Source: Spirosoma fluviale (GTDB lineage Bacteria; Bacteroidota; Bacteroidia; Cytophagales; Flexibacteraceae). Taken from it: a DNA stretch of 37,475 nt. The translations under genes were made by a program, and so were the position numbers. Below are positions 20,481-30,400 of this stretch, in pieces. Below the pieces are notes generated by a model that worked only from the letters and a program-made list of their open reading frames with translations, did not search any database and was not told the DNA's origin. Within the stretch, counting starts at the first letter, position 1; the number at the start of each line of letters is the position of its first letter. Where the stretch lies: the NCBI GenBank assembly GCA_945902135.1, contig CAMDMI010000002.1:1-37475 (forward strand). The letters are read 5' to 3'.

Positions 20481-21980
20481 GTGACAAATGTAAAAAACGG
20501 ATGCAGGATTCGGATTATTATCCTTTCTTTCTTTTTGAACAGTCTTTCAACAACTGTGTTATCGCAGATTCCAACAATTCCTACTTGCGTGGAATTACGA
20601 ACATGGCTTGCGAATAAGCCTGGATTGCTTCAATCGAAGTCATTTAATAACCCGGATTTTGCCTGGTCGTCGGCCCGAAAGTCTCTTTCTCTCTGGCAGG
20701 ATGAAGGCTACCCTTTCGCAAGTTTTTATTTTGATTCAATATCATTTCCAGGCAAATCAGTTCGGGTGAATGGTACAATTGATCCGGGTCCGCTCATCCT
20801 CAATGGTCCACTGATTTTGCATGGTGATACAGGTTTAGGAAATGATTTGCTCTGTAAATGGATCGGATTTAGAAAAGATCAACCTTTTTCACTTGCGCTT
20901 GCCGAAAGGGTTCCCATGCTCACAAGATCTATGCCTTTTGCGGAAGAAACCGCTCCAGCTGAAATAGAATGGTTTGGAAATCAAGCCATTCTTCATCTAC
21001 ATTTAAAAAAATCTGCAGGAAATTCTTTCAATGGAATTCTTGGACTTCTTCCCGGTCAGGAATCATCAGGCAAAATGCTGCTTACTGGAAACATTGAAGC
21101 CGGGTTTTCAAACCTTTTCAATAGAGGAATTGGACTGGATATCCGTTGGAGCAGATTTGCAGTGTCCTCTCAAACAGCAATTTTAGATGCCAGACTGCCG
21201 GCGCTTGGTTATTCCGGCCTTGGTGTTCATGCCAACTTTGATCTTTTCCGACAGGACACGCTTTATTTCCGGCAAAAGGCACTTGCTGAAATCTTTCAGT
21301 CCATGGCTGGCTTGTGGAAGCTCCGTTTTGGGCTTCAGTCGATGTCGGCAAGTGCAAGGCAAAGCAAGTTTGGGTCGCAGGCATTTTCTCAGTCTTCTAA
21401 CTCGCTGGTTTTTGGTTTGGAAATGGAAACCGGTCCAATTCACAGGTTGAATCCGGAAAGGGCCTCTTTTTCGTTTATCTTTCTTCCGGGGCTGAAAAGA
21501 ATTCAGGATGCAAATAGTTCTGGCAGCCTGCGCCAAATTGAATTCAGGGCGCTGGGTAGTTTTCCACTTTGGGTGCCAGTAAGCCGTTTTATTTTGAAAG
21601 GTGGGATGGACTTGGGCCATGTGTCCTCTCCAAAAATTACAATTGCAGACCAGTTTCGACTTGGCGGTCTTCGTTCGATAAGGGGATTTAATGAAAATTT
21701 CTTCTTCACAAGTTCCCATGCAATCGTATCGCTTCAGCCCCAGTTTGTGCTGGATTCTAAGTTTATATTTTCTGCATTTTGTGATGCAATGGTATATCAT
21801 TCAGGTTTGAATGCCATCGAATTATCGAACTTGTTTCAGGCATTGGGCTTTGGAATGGGCGCTGAATTTGAAGCTGGGGAAAATCTGATTCAAGTCTCAA
21901 TTGCGAATGGATTTTCGACTTCATCCCCGATTGATTTTAAGGCTTCCAAAATTCATTTTGGATATGTGGCAAGGTTTTGA
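20481..21980 (+). CDS. Omp85/BamA-like outer membrane beta-barrel protein, putative GTG start
   Basis: From GTG 20481: (M)TNVKNGCRIRIIILSFFLNSLSTTVLSQ, a signal-peptide-like N-terminus; C-terminal region FRLGGLRSIRGFNENFFFTSSHAIVSLQPQF matches the Omp85 'GG..S.RG' loop motif. The track start at 20172 is antisense to ftsK and unlikely. Confidence 0.75.
   Translation: MTNVKNGCRIRIIILSFFLNSLSTTVLSQIPTIPTCVELRTWLANKPGLLQSKSFNNPDFAWSSARKSLSLWQDEGYPFASFYFDSISFPGKSVRVNGTIDPGPLILNGPLILHGDTGLGNDLLCKWIGFRKDQPFSLALAERVPMLTRSMPFAEETAPAEIEWFGNQAILHLHLKKSAGNSFNGILGLLPGQESSGKMLLTGNIEAGFSNLFNRGIGLDIRWSRFAVSSQTAILDARLPALGYSGLGVHANFDLFRQDTLYFRQKALAEIFQSMAGLWKLRFGLQSMSASARQSKFGSQAFSQSSNSLVFGLEMETGPIHRLNPERASFSFIFLPGLKRIQDANSSGSLRQIEFRALGSFPLWVPVSRFILKGGMDLGHVSSPKITIADQFRLGGLRSIRGFNENFFFTSSHAIVSLQPQFVLDSKFIFSAFCDAMVYHSGLNAIELSNLFQALGFGMGAEFEAGENLIQVSIANGFSTSSPIDFKASKIHFGYVARF
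20485..20492 (-). promoter_or_regulatory. Probable -7 element (TACATTTG) for ftsK, inside the first codons of the divergent Omp85-like gene
   Basis: Plus strand CAAATGTA at 20485-20492 reads TACATTTG on the minus strand, about 20 nt upstream of the ftsK ATG. Confidence 0.5.
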
Positions 21981-22007
21981 CCTAAATTCGCCAAATTTTA
22001 GAATAGT

Positions 22008-23039
22008 ATGCTCATCATTGACATCGTCCTTTCTTTCGTCTGGGCTTTCGTTGTGGCGGTATTTGCAATTCCGTCAATCATTTATGTAGCACACTTGAAA
22101 AATTTGCTGGATGAACCAAACTTTCGGGCTGTTCACACCAACCTCACTCCCCGGCTTGGGGGTATGGCAATTTTTGCAGGATTCATGTCGGCTGTTACAA
22201 TTTTTGGAGAGGTAACGCCCCAAATACAAAGGCTTCTTGCCAGTACCCTCATTTTGTTTTTCATTGGTTTAAAGGACGACATCAGTTCTGTTTCTGCTTT
22301 TAAAAAGTTCTTTGTTCAGATCCTTGCAACAGGCATCGTGATGTTTCTGGGGGATGTAAAAATCAATGATTTTCAAGGCTTTTTGGGATTTGAAACGATT
22401 GATGATCGGTTTGCCTATGCTTTCACTTTTCTGGTCATTGTTGGCCTCATCAATGCATTTAACCTGATTGATGGTCTGGATGGCCTTGCCGGAAGTCTTA
22501 TTCTAATAAATTCAGCAGCCTTCGGATATTTCTTTTACCGTTTTGGCGGATCAGAATACGCACCATTTGCTTTGGTCGCATTCTGTCTTATGGGTGGAAT
22601 TCTTGGGTTTTTGCGTTATAATTTCCATAAGGCAATCATTTTTATGGGAGACACCGGCTCCCTTGTTTCGGGAATGCTGGTAAGTGTTATGGCCATTCAA
22701 TTTGTTCAAATGAAAGCAGTTGAATCGGCACCGGCCATAGCAGTTGCAATTTTGATTATCCCCGTTTTTGATACGGCCCGGGTTTTTACCATCAGAATTT
22801 TCAATGGAAAATCTCCATTTAGTCCTGATAAAAACCATGTTCACCATATTTTGATTCGTTCCGGCCTTAACCAGATGCAGACGGTAATACTCCTGTCAAT
22901 CGTGAATATCATCACGATTCTGCTTGCCATTTCTATGGCAGGCATGGGTGACAATTTTTTGCTCGGTTTTTATGTTGTTTATTTCTTGGCATTCCTTGGC
23001 ATACTAAAATTTCTATCGGCAAGAAATCATGCAGCTTGA
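22008..23039 (+). CDS. Undecaprenyl-phosphate glycosyl-1-phosphate transferase, MraY/WecA family
   Basis: 343 aa, multi-TM; FIGLKDDISSVSAFKKFFVQI, NAFNLIDGLDGLAGSL, FMGDTGSLVSGMLV, PFSPDKNHVHHILIRSGL. Confidence 0.92.
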   Translation: MLIIDIVLSFVWAFVVAVFAIPSIIYVAHLKNLLDEPNFRAVHTNLTPRLGGMAIFAGFMSAVTIFGEVTPQIQRLLASTLILFFIGLKDDISSVSAFKKFFVQILATGIVMFLGDVKINDFQGFLGFETIDDRFAYAFTFLVIVGLINAFNLIDGLDGLAGSLILINSAAFGYFFYRFGGSEYAPFALVAFCLMGGILGFLRYNFHKAIIFMGDTGSLVSGMLVSVMAIQFVQMKAVESAPAIAVAILIIPVFDTARVFTIRIFNGKSPFSPDKNHVHHILIRSGLNQMQTVILLSIVNIITILLAISMAGMGDNFLLGFYVVYFLAFLGILKFLSARNHAA

Positions 23040-23832
23040 TTCGGCTCAAAATGGAAAGGAGCTGGTCTTGCCCTTGTCGTTTGTGGTTCCTGGCTCTACC
23101 AATGGATTCCGGCAGGATGCCCGAATTATTTTTTCTGAAACAGGTGAGCCAATGGTAAAAAAAGGTTCGTTCGTTTTTGAAAATCAGACAGTTAAAAATA
23201 TTGAAACTCCGGTAGTAGATTTGGCTTCGAGGGTTTCTATAGATTCCGGTTCCTTGCCATATTTTTCTATTCTGGCATCAATTATTCTTATTATTTTTCG
23301 AAATATCTATTATAACCCTTTCCGAAAATACTTTGTCAGCCTTTGGAATAATTATGAAATAGATTTTAGTCTTCAAAAAATTGGCGTTCCGCCGATTGTC
23401 CTTTCGTTGCTTGTGATTTTGCTTGCCTTGACAGATTTTCTGCACCTTTATTTTCCTCATGGAGGTTTGCAGATTTGGGCCGGGACTATGGGTTTGGTAT
23501 TTTATCCGATGCTTTTAAGTGCCATTTTACTTTTTTTTCTGTCTCTTTCAATTAAGTTTTTCCCCCTGATTTTCCCTGATATTAAGGTCCTTTTTTTGCT
23601 GTCTTTTGTTTTTTTAGTCCTCAATTTTTCGGCTTTCAGCATTGATAATGAATCACTTATACATATAGACAATATCCTGGCAATTTTGGCGTTTGCCTAT
23701 CTCATTTGCAGGAGCTTTTTGTTCTTTATGGTGCTTCGAAAATATTATAGATATCGTTCGGCGCTTTCTCTTTTTTATATTTGTGCACTGAACCTGTCGA
23801 CCTTTCTGGTTCTATACAAGGTTTTGCAATAA
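23029..23832 (+). CDS. DUF4271-like integral membrane protein
   Basis: 267 aa, several TM helices; lies directly upstream of a hemD-like gene, the usual context for DUF4271 in Bacteroidota; 11 nt overlap with the upstream CDS. Confidence 0.65.
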   Translation: MQLDSAQNGKELVLPLSFVVPGSTNGFRQDARIIFSETGEPMVKKGSFVFENQTVKNIETPVVDLASRVSIDSGSLPYFSILASIILIIFRNIYYNPFRKYFVSLWNNYEIDFSLQKIGVPPIVLSLLVILLALTDFLHLYFPHGGLQIWAGTMGLVFYPMLLSAILLFFLSLSIKFFPLIFPDIKVLFLLSFVFLVLNFSAFSIDNESLIHIDNILAILAFAYLICRSFLFFMVLRKYYRYRSALSLFYICALNLSTFLVLYKVLQ

Positions 23833-23846
23833 TTTATTTTGATTCC

Positions 23847-24641
23847 ATGAGCGAAACTGCAAATCCGGAGACCACATCCCGACTACGAAAAGTCGGCTCT
23901 ATTCTTGTGACCCAGGCCAAGCCTGTAGATGAGGATTCTCCATATTTTGTCCTTGCAAAGAAGTACAAAATAAAAATCGACTTTAGACCGTTTATTGAGG
24001 TCCAGGGCGTTTCTGTTAAGGATTTTCGCAAGCAAAAGGTCAATATCCTTGACCATTCTGCGGTGATTTTTACCAGCAAAAATGCGGTTGATAATTTTTT
24101 TAGAATTTCAACCGAGTTGAGACTTGACATTCCCATTGACATGAAATATTTCTGCGTGACGGAGACCACTGCCAACTATCTGCAGAAGTATATTCAAATC
24201 CGAAAAAGGAAGGTCTTTGTCGGACAAAAGACGGCCTTGGATTTGGCTGATCAAATTAAAAAACACAAGGAAGAAACCTATCTTTTTCCATGTTCGGACA
24301 TAAGAACCGGCGACCTTCCGGAATTCTTAAGGAAAAATAATTATAAATTTACGGAGGCCACTTTTTACAATACAGTGTCGAGCGACCTCTCTGATTTGAA
24401 GAACATTTATTATGATGTTCTTGCATTTTTCAGTCCTTCTGGAATCGAATCTTTGCTTCATAATTTCACTGATTTTCAACAGAATAACACAAGAATTGCT
24501 GCATTCGGACCCACTACTTCAAAGGCAGTTAGGGATGCTGGTTTGATACTCGATATCCAGGCTCCCCTACCAAATGCACCCTCTATGACAGGGGCACTTG
24601 AGGAGTATATTAAGTCCTGTTTGAAGGCTTCCAAAGAATAA
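23847..24641 (+). CDS. hemD: Uroporphyrinogen-III synthase
   Basis: VGSILVTQAKPVDEDSPYF... VIFTSKNAVDNFF... YDVLAFFSPSGIESLLHNF... RIAAFGPTTSKAVRDAGL. Start adjusted from 23781 to ATG 23847. Confidence 0.88.
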   Translation: MSETANPETTSRLRKVGSILVTQAKPVDEDSPYFVLAKKYKIKIDFRPFIEVQGVSVKDFRKQKVNILDHSAVIFTSKNAVDNFFRISTELRLDIPIDMKYFCVTETTANYLQKYIQIRKRKVFVGQKTALDLADQIKKHKEETYLFPCSDIRTGDLPEFLRKNNYKFTEATFYNTVSSDLSDLKNIYYDVLAFFSPSGIESLLHNFTDFQQNNTRIAAFGPTTSKAVRDAGLILDIQAPLPNAPSMTGALEEYIKSCLKASKE

Positions 24642-24698
24642 AATTTTTTCAAATTCAAAATTTGCCATAAAATTGAGGCCTCATTCGAGGAGACTGTA

Positions 24699-25643
24699 AT
24701 GAAAAAACAACTCTACACCGCCCTTATCGCAGCCGGAATTTCCGCTGCTTTCAATGTTTCTGCACAGCAGGATGCTCACTTCACGCAGTACATGTTTAAC
24801 CAAATGTACTTCAATCCAGCAGCAACTGGAATCGAGCAAGGATTTCGTGGGAATCTTCTCTACCGCAATCAGTGGACAGGTTACCAAGGTTTGGATGGTG
24901 CTGGTGGAGCTCCTCAGAATATTCTATTCACTGGTGCTCTGCCGATTATGGCTGCAAATACGGGCGTAGGAATTGTAATAAACAACGACCAGATTGCTCT
25001 TTTGAATGATTTGAACGTTTCTGTGAATGCTGCTTATCACTACAAATTGGGTGCTGGCAAATTGAGTGGTGGTATTAGTGTAGGAATGCAGGGCCGTTCC
25101 ACTAAATCTGGATACAGGGTTAATAACACTGAGGATGCAGTTTATAAAGCAATAGACAAGGCATCAGGTGAAATCGTTCCTGATTTGGGTTTTGGTCTTT
25201 ATTATTCTTCCGACAAATTCTTTGGTGGCATTAGCTCTAGGCATTTGACTGAGGCGAAATTCAACAACACGCTGAGCCAAATGAAGCGTCACTATTATGT
25301 TTCCGGTGGATATAACATTGAAGTTAATCCGGATTTGATAGTTACTCCAAGTTTTAATTTTAAGACAGATTCGAAACAATCTCAATATGAACTTTCGGCA
25401 ATTGCTAAGTTTAATAACCAGTTCTTAGGTGGATTGGCTTATCGTCAGGGAGATGCCGTTTCTGTTTTAGTTGGTCTATCTGCTATGCAGAATAAGCTTA
25501 GAATTACATATTCTTTGGATCTTACAGTTCCTTCCACAGATGCTAAAAAGCCAACTTCTCATGAAATTATGGCTTCCTATTTTGTTCCGATGACGATGAG
25601 AGGTCCTAAGCCGATTATCAGGACTCCTCGTTACAGAAAATAA
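24699..25643 (+). CDS. Type IX secretion system membrane protein, PorP/SprF family
   Basis: 314 aa; QQDAHFTQYMFNQMYFNPAATG...GNLLYRNQWTGYQGLDGAGGAPQNILFTGALP is the family hallmark. Confidence 0.95.
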   Translation: MKKQLYTALIAAGISAAFNVSAQQDAHFTQYMFNQMYFNPAATGIEQGFRGNLLYRNQWTGYQGLDGAGGAPQNILFTGALPIMAANTGVGIVINNDQIALLNDLNVSVNAAYHYKLGAGKLSGGISVGMQGRSTKSGYRVNNTEDAVYKAIDKASGEIVPDLGFGLYYSSDKFFGGISSRHLTEAKFNNTLSQMKRHYYVSGGYNIEVNPDLIVTPSFNFKTDSKQSQYELSAIAKFNNQFLGGLAYRQGDAVSVLVGLSAMQNKLRITYSLDLTVPSTDAKKPTSHEIMASYFVPMTMRGPKPIIRTPRYRK

Positions 25644-25715
25644 TTTAATAATAAACGGAAATCTTACAGCGTTATATAGCTTGTTGATAGGGGAATTTTT
25701 ATCACTTCCCGTTTT

Positions 25716-25723
25716 TACTTTTG
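25716..25723 (+). promoter_or_regulatory. Consensus TAnnTTTG -7 element upstream of gldK
   Basis: TACTTTTG, 49 nt upstream of the gldK ATG. Confidence 0.5.
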
Positions 25724-25772
25724 TGTATCTAAAACGATTAGGCGATTTGTCTGGTCAATATTTTAAGGTGTT

Positions 25773-26825
25773 ATGAAAATTGTCAAAACCATTCGGACCT
25801 TAGGTCCCCTCCTGTCCATTGCCACCTTGGCATTGGCCAGTTCATGTGGCCTTGGGCAAAAGGAGATTCAAGGCGAGCTCATAGGTGTTCCCAACCGTGA
25901 AGGTTGGATTCAAACTGTTCCTTATGGAATGACCACAGTGCCCTCCGGAACATTCCATATGGGCCAATCCGATGAAGATGTTGCCGCTTCGCACATCAAC
26001 TACAACAAGCAGGTTACAATTGGTGGTTTTTACATGGATGATACCGAAATCACAAACAACGAATATCGTCAATTTGTGGAGGCCATCATCACCGATGACA
26101 CAGTTGGTCTTGGTCCTATTTCTGAGGATTTTCAGAAGATGATTGCCGAGAAAAAGTACTATCCTGACACAACTGTTTGGACGCGTGATTTCAGTCACCA
26201 TATGGGCGATCCAATGACTGAGTATTATTGGATTCATCCGGCATTTGACAATTATCCTTTGGTAGGTGTTACCTACAAGGCAGCTAAGTTTTTTTGTAAG
26301 TGGCGCACGGGCTTTTTAAATAAAGCTAGGACAGATGCGGGTCTTCCTGTGATGCCCAATTTCCGTCTTCCCTCTGAAGCAGAATGGGAATATGCTGCTC
26401 GTGGTGGCCGGGATCTAGCTCAATTTCCATGGGGCGGTCCATATGTTCGAAACATGAAAGGTTGTATGCTAGCAAACTTTAAGCCCGGACGCGGAAACTA
26501 TTATGACGATGGTTTCTCTTATACTAGTCCTATTGGTCAGTATTTCTCTAATGATTACGGTCTTTATGATATGTCCGGAAATGTTTCAGAGTGGTGTGAA
26601 GATGCATTCTTTGAAGCTTCCGTTCCAGTTGTATGGGATCTTAATCCAACGTATTTTGATGCCAGTGAGCCACGCAAAGTTGTTCGCGGTGGTTCTTGGA
26701 AAGATATTTCCTTCTTTTTGCAGAATGGAACTAGAAATTTCGAGTACGAAGATACTGCTAAGTCCTTTGTTGGTTTCCGATGTGTAGTAACCTACTTAGG
26801 CCGTTCAGCGGGTAATGAGTTTTAA
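25773..26825 (+). CDS. gldK: Gliding motility / T9SS lipoprotein GldK (PorK), FGE-sulfatase domain
   Basis: 350 aa; lipobox LASSCG; VPSGTFHMGQSDEDV, FYMDDTEITNNEYRQFV, RLPSEAEWEYAARGG, DMSGNVSEWCEDAF, VVRGGSWKD. Confidence 0.95.
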   Translation: MKIVKTIRTLGPLLSIATLALASSCGLGQKEIQGELIGVPNREGWIQTVPYGMTTVPSGTFHMGQSDEDVAASHINYNKQVTIGGFYMDDTEITNNEYRQFVEAIITDDTVGLGPISEDFQKMIAEKKYYPDTTVWTRDFSHHMGDPMTEYYWIHPAFDNYPLVGVTYKAAKFFCKWRTGFLNKARTDAGLPVMPNFRLPSEAEWEYAARGGRDLAQFPWGGPYVRNMKGCMLANFKPGRGNYYDDGFSYTSPIGQYFSNDYGLYDMSGNVSEWCEDAFFEASVPVVWDLNPTYFDASEPRKVVRGGSWKDISFFLQNGTRNFEYEDTAKSFVGFRCVVTYLGRSAGNEF

Positions 26826-26857
26826 TCAATTTTTACAATCTAAATTCAATAAAAAAA

Positions 26858-27670
26858 ATGAGCGCAAAAAAAGGTAGTTTAAAGGACAAGTTCTACGGAA
26901 GCATTGCTCCAATCATTACAGGTCTCGGGGCTGCAGTTGTAATCCTCGGTGCACTTTTCAAAATTATGCACTGGGATGGTGCAGGTCCAATGTTGATTGT
27001 TGGTCTTGGTACAGAGGCTTTACTTTTCGCCATGTTCGCATTTGCTCCCCAGGTTCATGATCCAGAATGGTCTCGTGTTTACCCTGAGTTAGATGATAAA
27101 TATTGGGAGAAAATGCACGGTAAATCTGCCGCAAAAGCGGCACCTGCTCCTGGCGCTCCTGCTTTGGATCAAATGCTTGCTACTGCTAAAATTGATCAGG
27201 CGATGATTGATCGTTTGGGAAAGGGTTTTACAGGACTTGCTGACTCTGTTTCAAAAATGAGTGATCTTTCTGGTGCTGCCGTTGCTACCAAAGATTATGC
27301 AACAAATGTTCAGAATGCTTCCAAAGCTTTATCGGACATGAATAAGTCTTATGCTTCCACAGTGAACGCAATGGCTGAAATGTCTAACGCTGCTCAGGAT
27401 TCTAAAGAATACCATTCAAAAGTTCAGGCAATTACTAAGAGTTTAGGTGCTCTTAACGCGGTTTATGAACTTGAGTTGAAAGATGCTGACAACCACTTGA
27501 AAGCCATGAACAAGTTTTATGGTAACCTTTCGACTGCAATGGCGAGCATGGCTGATGCATCTAAAGATGCAGAAGCTTTCAAAGGTGAAATTTCCAAGTT
27601 GACTGGGAATCTTAACAACCTTAACAAGGTTTACGGCAATATGCTGACAGCCATGAAAGGTGCTGCCTGA
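26858..27670 (+). CDS. gldL: Gliding motility / T9SS inner-membrane protein GldL (PorL)
   Basis: 270 aa; GLGAAVVILGALFKIMHWDGAGPMLIVGLGTEALLFAMFAF; located between gldK and gldM. Confidence 0.96.
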   Translation: MSAKKGSLKDKFYGSIAPIITGLGAAVVILGALFKIMHWDGAGPMLIVGLGTEALLFAMFAFAPQVHDPEWSRVYPELDDKYWEKMHGKSAAKAAPAPGAPALDQMLATAKIDQAMIDRLGKGFTGLADSVSKMSDLSGAAVATKDYATNVQNASKALSDMNKSYASTVNAMAEMSNAAQDSKEYHSKVQAITKSLGALNAVYELELKDADNHLKAMNKFYGNLSTAMASMADASKDAEAFKGEISKLTGNLNNLNKVYGNMLTAMKGAA

Positions 27671-27713
27671 TTATTTCTTCCAATAATTGTTTAACTAATA
27701 ATTTAGTAAAGAA

Positions 27714-29378
27714 ATGGCAGGTGGTAAAGAGACCCCGCGGCAAAAACTAATAGGCCTGATGTATTTGGTGCTACTTGCACTACTTGCACTTCAGGTATCT
27801 TCTGCGATTCTGGCGAAATTCCAGTTCTTGAATTCCAGTCTTGAGTTGGCTGTAACGAATGCGAACACTGCGAACGATGGAAAAATTTCTGGTATTGCGA
27901 AAACTGTTGAAAAATCCCCTCAATACAAGAATATTCTTGACGAAGCCAATCGGATTAAAAAAATGTCTCGTGATATGATTGCTGAAATTCAGGGTTATAA
28001 GGACGAGATTATCAAAGCAACCGGTTGCGATAAGGGAAAAGATTGTAAAGATCCTCACACAAATACCAATGGTATGCACGGAATGGACGAGAAGGGAGCT
28101 TACAAGGGTCTCAAAGATGAGGATAAAACAGCTCACCTCATGGTGGGAGATCCTTCATCTGGAAAGAAAGGCGCTGCCTATGGGCTAAAAGACAGATTGA
28201 ATAATTTTGTGGCTGAGCTCAATAAAGTTTCAGGAGCAAGTTTCCTTCCTCTAGCTCAGGATGGCAAAGAAGATCCACTTACAAAAAATGATCCTGAGCA
28301 AAAAGGAAAGGATTTCGCTGAACTTAATTTTGCGCATACTCCGATGATTGCTGCAATGGCTGTACTTTCAGACAAGCAATCCAAGATTACGGCATATGAA
28401 GCAGATGTACTTTCTCGTTTGGCCCAAAAAGTTGGTGCGAAGGACTTTAAGTTCGATGTAATCACAGCTGATTATAGTGCACTTTCTTCAACTGTAGCTG
28501 CCGGTACAGATTATGAAGCGAAAATGTTCGTTACGGCTAGGTCTTCTGCCATTGTACCAGTAATGAAGTTTCGTGGTAGCATGGTAAAAGTTGAAAACGG
28601 AGTTGGTGTTGTGAAGTTCAAAGCTTCCGCCACTAATTATGACGCTGAAGGAAATTCAAAGCAAAACTGGGAAGGTCAGGTAATTATGCCTAAGCCGACT
28701 GGCGAAGGAGATACTACATTCACTGTAAAAGGTGAGTATATTGTTGCCAAGCCTGTTATTGATGTAAAATCTGCTTCAGTGTCTGCGCTTTATTACAATT
28801 GTGGTAATGATTTGAACATCCAGGTTCCAGCTTTGGGCGCAAATTACAAGCCTTCTTTTTCTGCCAAAGGTGCCAACATCATCAATGGAAAAGACAAGGG
28901 TGCGATTGTAGTTATTCCGAATGTAAAAGGTACTGATGCTAGGGTTGCGATTACTGTAGCAAGTGAAGGTTCTACAATTGGTGTGAAGGATTTCCCAGTA
29001 AGGGGAGTGCCTCGTCCTCAGATTGTTGCCAAAATTGGTGGTAATTATGTGGATCAGAAAAAAGGTGTTGCAGCACCTGGACCAGCCTCAATTACAGTAA
29101 TGGCTGAGCCAGATCCAGCTTTTGCTGCTGCTCTTCCAAGAGAAGCTCGTTATAACATTACGGACGGTGAGGTTACCCTTGCACGCGGAAAAAGAGAAAT
29201 CCAAACGCTTCCAATTCGGAATGACAATGTGAATCTTGCCTCCATCCGGAGTCAGGCACAGGCAGGAGACAGAATCATTGTAGTTATCAAAAAAGCAAGA
29301 AGGCTTAATTTCCGGGATGAATCCGAAGATGTGCAGATTAATGCCGCCTCATCTGTGATTACGATTCCTGTAAACTAA
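27714..29378 (+). CDS. gldM: Gliding motility / T9SS protein GldM (PorM)
   Basis: 554 aa; MAGGKETPRQKLIGLMYLVLLALLALQVSSAILAKFQFLNSSLE. Confidence 0.96.
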   Translation: MAGGKETPRQKLIGLMYLVLLALLALQVSSAILAKFQFLNSSLELAVTNANTANDGKISGIAKTVEKSPQYKNILDEANRIKKMSRDMIAEIQGYKDEIIKATGCDKGKDCKDPHTNTNGMHGMDEKGAYKGLKDEDKTAHLMVGDPSSGKKGAAYGLKDRLNNFVAELNKVSGASFLPLAQDGKEDPLTKNDPEQKGKDFAELNFAHTPMIAAMAVLSDKQSKITAYEADVLSRLAQKVGAKDFKFDVITADYSALSSTVAAGTDYEAKMFVTARSSAIVPVMKFRGSMVKVENGVGVVKFKASATNYDAEGNSKQNWEGQVIMPKPTGEGDTTFTVKGEYIVAKPVIDVKSASVSALYYNCGNDLNIQVPALGANYKPSFSAKGANIINGKDKGAIVVIPNVKGTDARVAITVASEGSTIGVKDFPVRGVPRPQIVAKIGGNYVDQKKGVAAPGPASITVMAEPDPAFAAALPREARYNITDGEVTLARGKREIQTLPIRNDNVNLASIRSQAQAGDRIIVVIKKARRLNFRDESEDVQINAASSVITIPVN

Positions 29379-29420
29379 ATAGTTTTATTTTATCCTTTCC
29401 ACTTTACAATCACACGGCGT

Positions 29421-30350
29421 ATGAAAATGAAAATTGTTGCAATTCTCTGTTTCTCTTTGTTAGTAGGTTCGATTGAGGCTCAGCAAAGGAGAAATAAGGG
29501 GAAAAGGGCCGGTACTGCGGCCCCAGCTCCAGCGCCAGTTGCTACTGATTCTGTGAAAGCAGCTCCAGTACTGGCAGCCAATCCGGCTCAACAGAAAATG
29601 GATAGCATACGCCGTGGGGATTCTACTACTTTGGCTGCAGGTTACGATCCTCTTAGTGTTCGTAAAGTGCATGTCTCGGATGTGATGTATAAAATGCAGG
29701 TATGGCGTGTAATGGATTTGAGAGAGAAGTGTAACCAGCCTTTCCTTGCATCCGGAAATGAAATTACAAAGTCTCTTTGTGACGCAGTTTTCACAGGAAA
29801 ATTGGATGCTTATGCAAAAGATTCTTTGACTACAATGCTTACTGCAGAACAGTTTAAAGAAAAGCTTATTGACCCGGCAAGTGCTCAGGTAGATGCGGAT
29901 GGGAATCCATTGCCAGGAACGGGTACTCCGTTCATGCCGAAGCAACTTTATACATTAAAGTTCCGGGAGAATTTACTTTTTGACAAACAGCGTTCAAGGT
30001 TTTATTATGACATTCAGACCATTACGCTTTTTATTCCTGCAGAGTTTAATTCTATTAAAGGTACTGAAACAGAAGTGGCCTCTTTTAAATATACCGATGT
30101 AGCTCGCGCATTTAAAAGTATGCCCAATGCAAGGTGGTATAATAGCCAAAATAGGGCAGAGGATAAGAAAGTGTCAGATGCCATGGACCTTCGTTTGTTT
30201 TGTTCCAGGATTCTTAAAATTTCGAATCCAAAAGATTTGATGATTGAAGATATGCCGGAATACAGAGAAAGTCCAAGGTCTGTTCTTGTAGCTTCCCAGA
30301 AGTTCGAATATGATCTGGTAGCAAAGGAGAATGAAGTTTGGGATTATTAA
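29421..30350 (+). CDS. gldN: Gliding motility / T9SS protein GldN (PorN)
   Basis: 309 aa; signal peptide; VSDVMYKMQVWRVMDLREKCNQPF; synteny with gldKLM. Confidence 0.94.
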   Translation: MKMKIVAILCFSLLVGSIEAQQRRNKGKRAGTAAPAPAPVATDSVKAAPVLAANPAQQKMDSIRRGDSTTLAAGYDPLSVRKVHVSDVMYKMQVWRVMDLREKCNQPFLASGNEITKSLCDAVFTGKLDAYAKDSLTTMLTAEQFKEKLIDPASAQVDADGNPLPGTGTPFMPKQLYTLKFRENLLFDKQRSRFYYDIQTITLFIPAEFNSIKGTETEVASFKYTDVARAFKSMPNARWYNSQNRAEDKKVSDAMDLRLFCSRILKISNPKDLMIEDMPEYRESPRSVLVASQKFEYDLVAKENEVWDY

Positions 30351-30365
30351 TATAATCTACCGATT

Positions 30366-30400
30366 CAAAAAAAGGGGGCATTAGCTCCCTTTTTTCTTTT
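30366..30400 (+). terminator. Rho-independent terminator after gldN
   Basis: AAAAAAAGGGGGCattaGCTCCCTTTTTTCTTTT stem-loop. Confidence 0.8.

Noticed and set aside
21183-21800. 205-aa minus-strand ORF opposite the Omp85-like gene
   Set aside because: Low-complexity basic composition and no recognisable domain; opposite a better-supported CDS.
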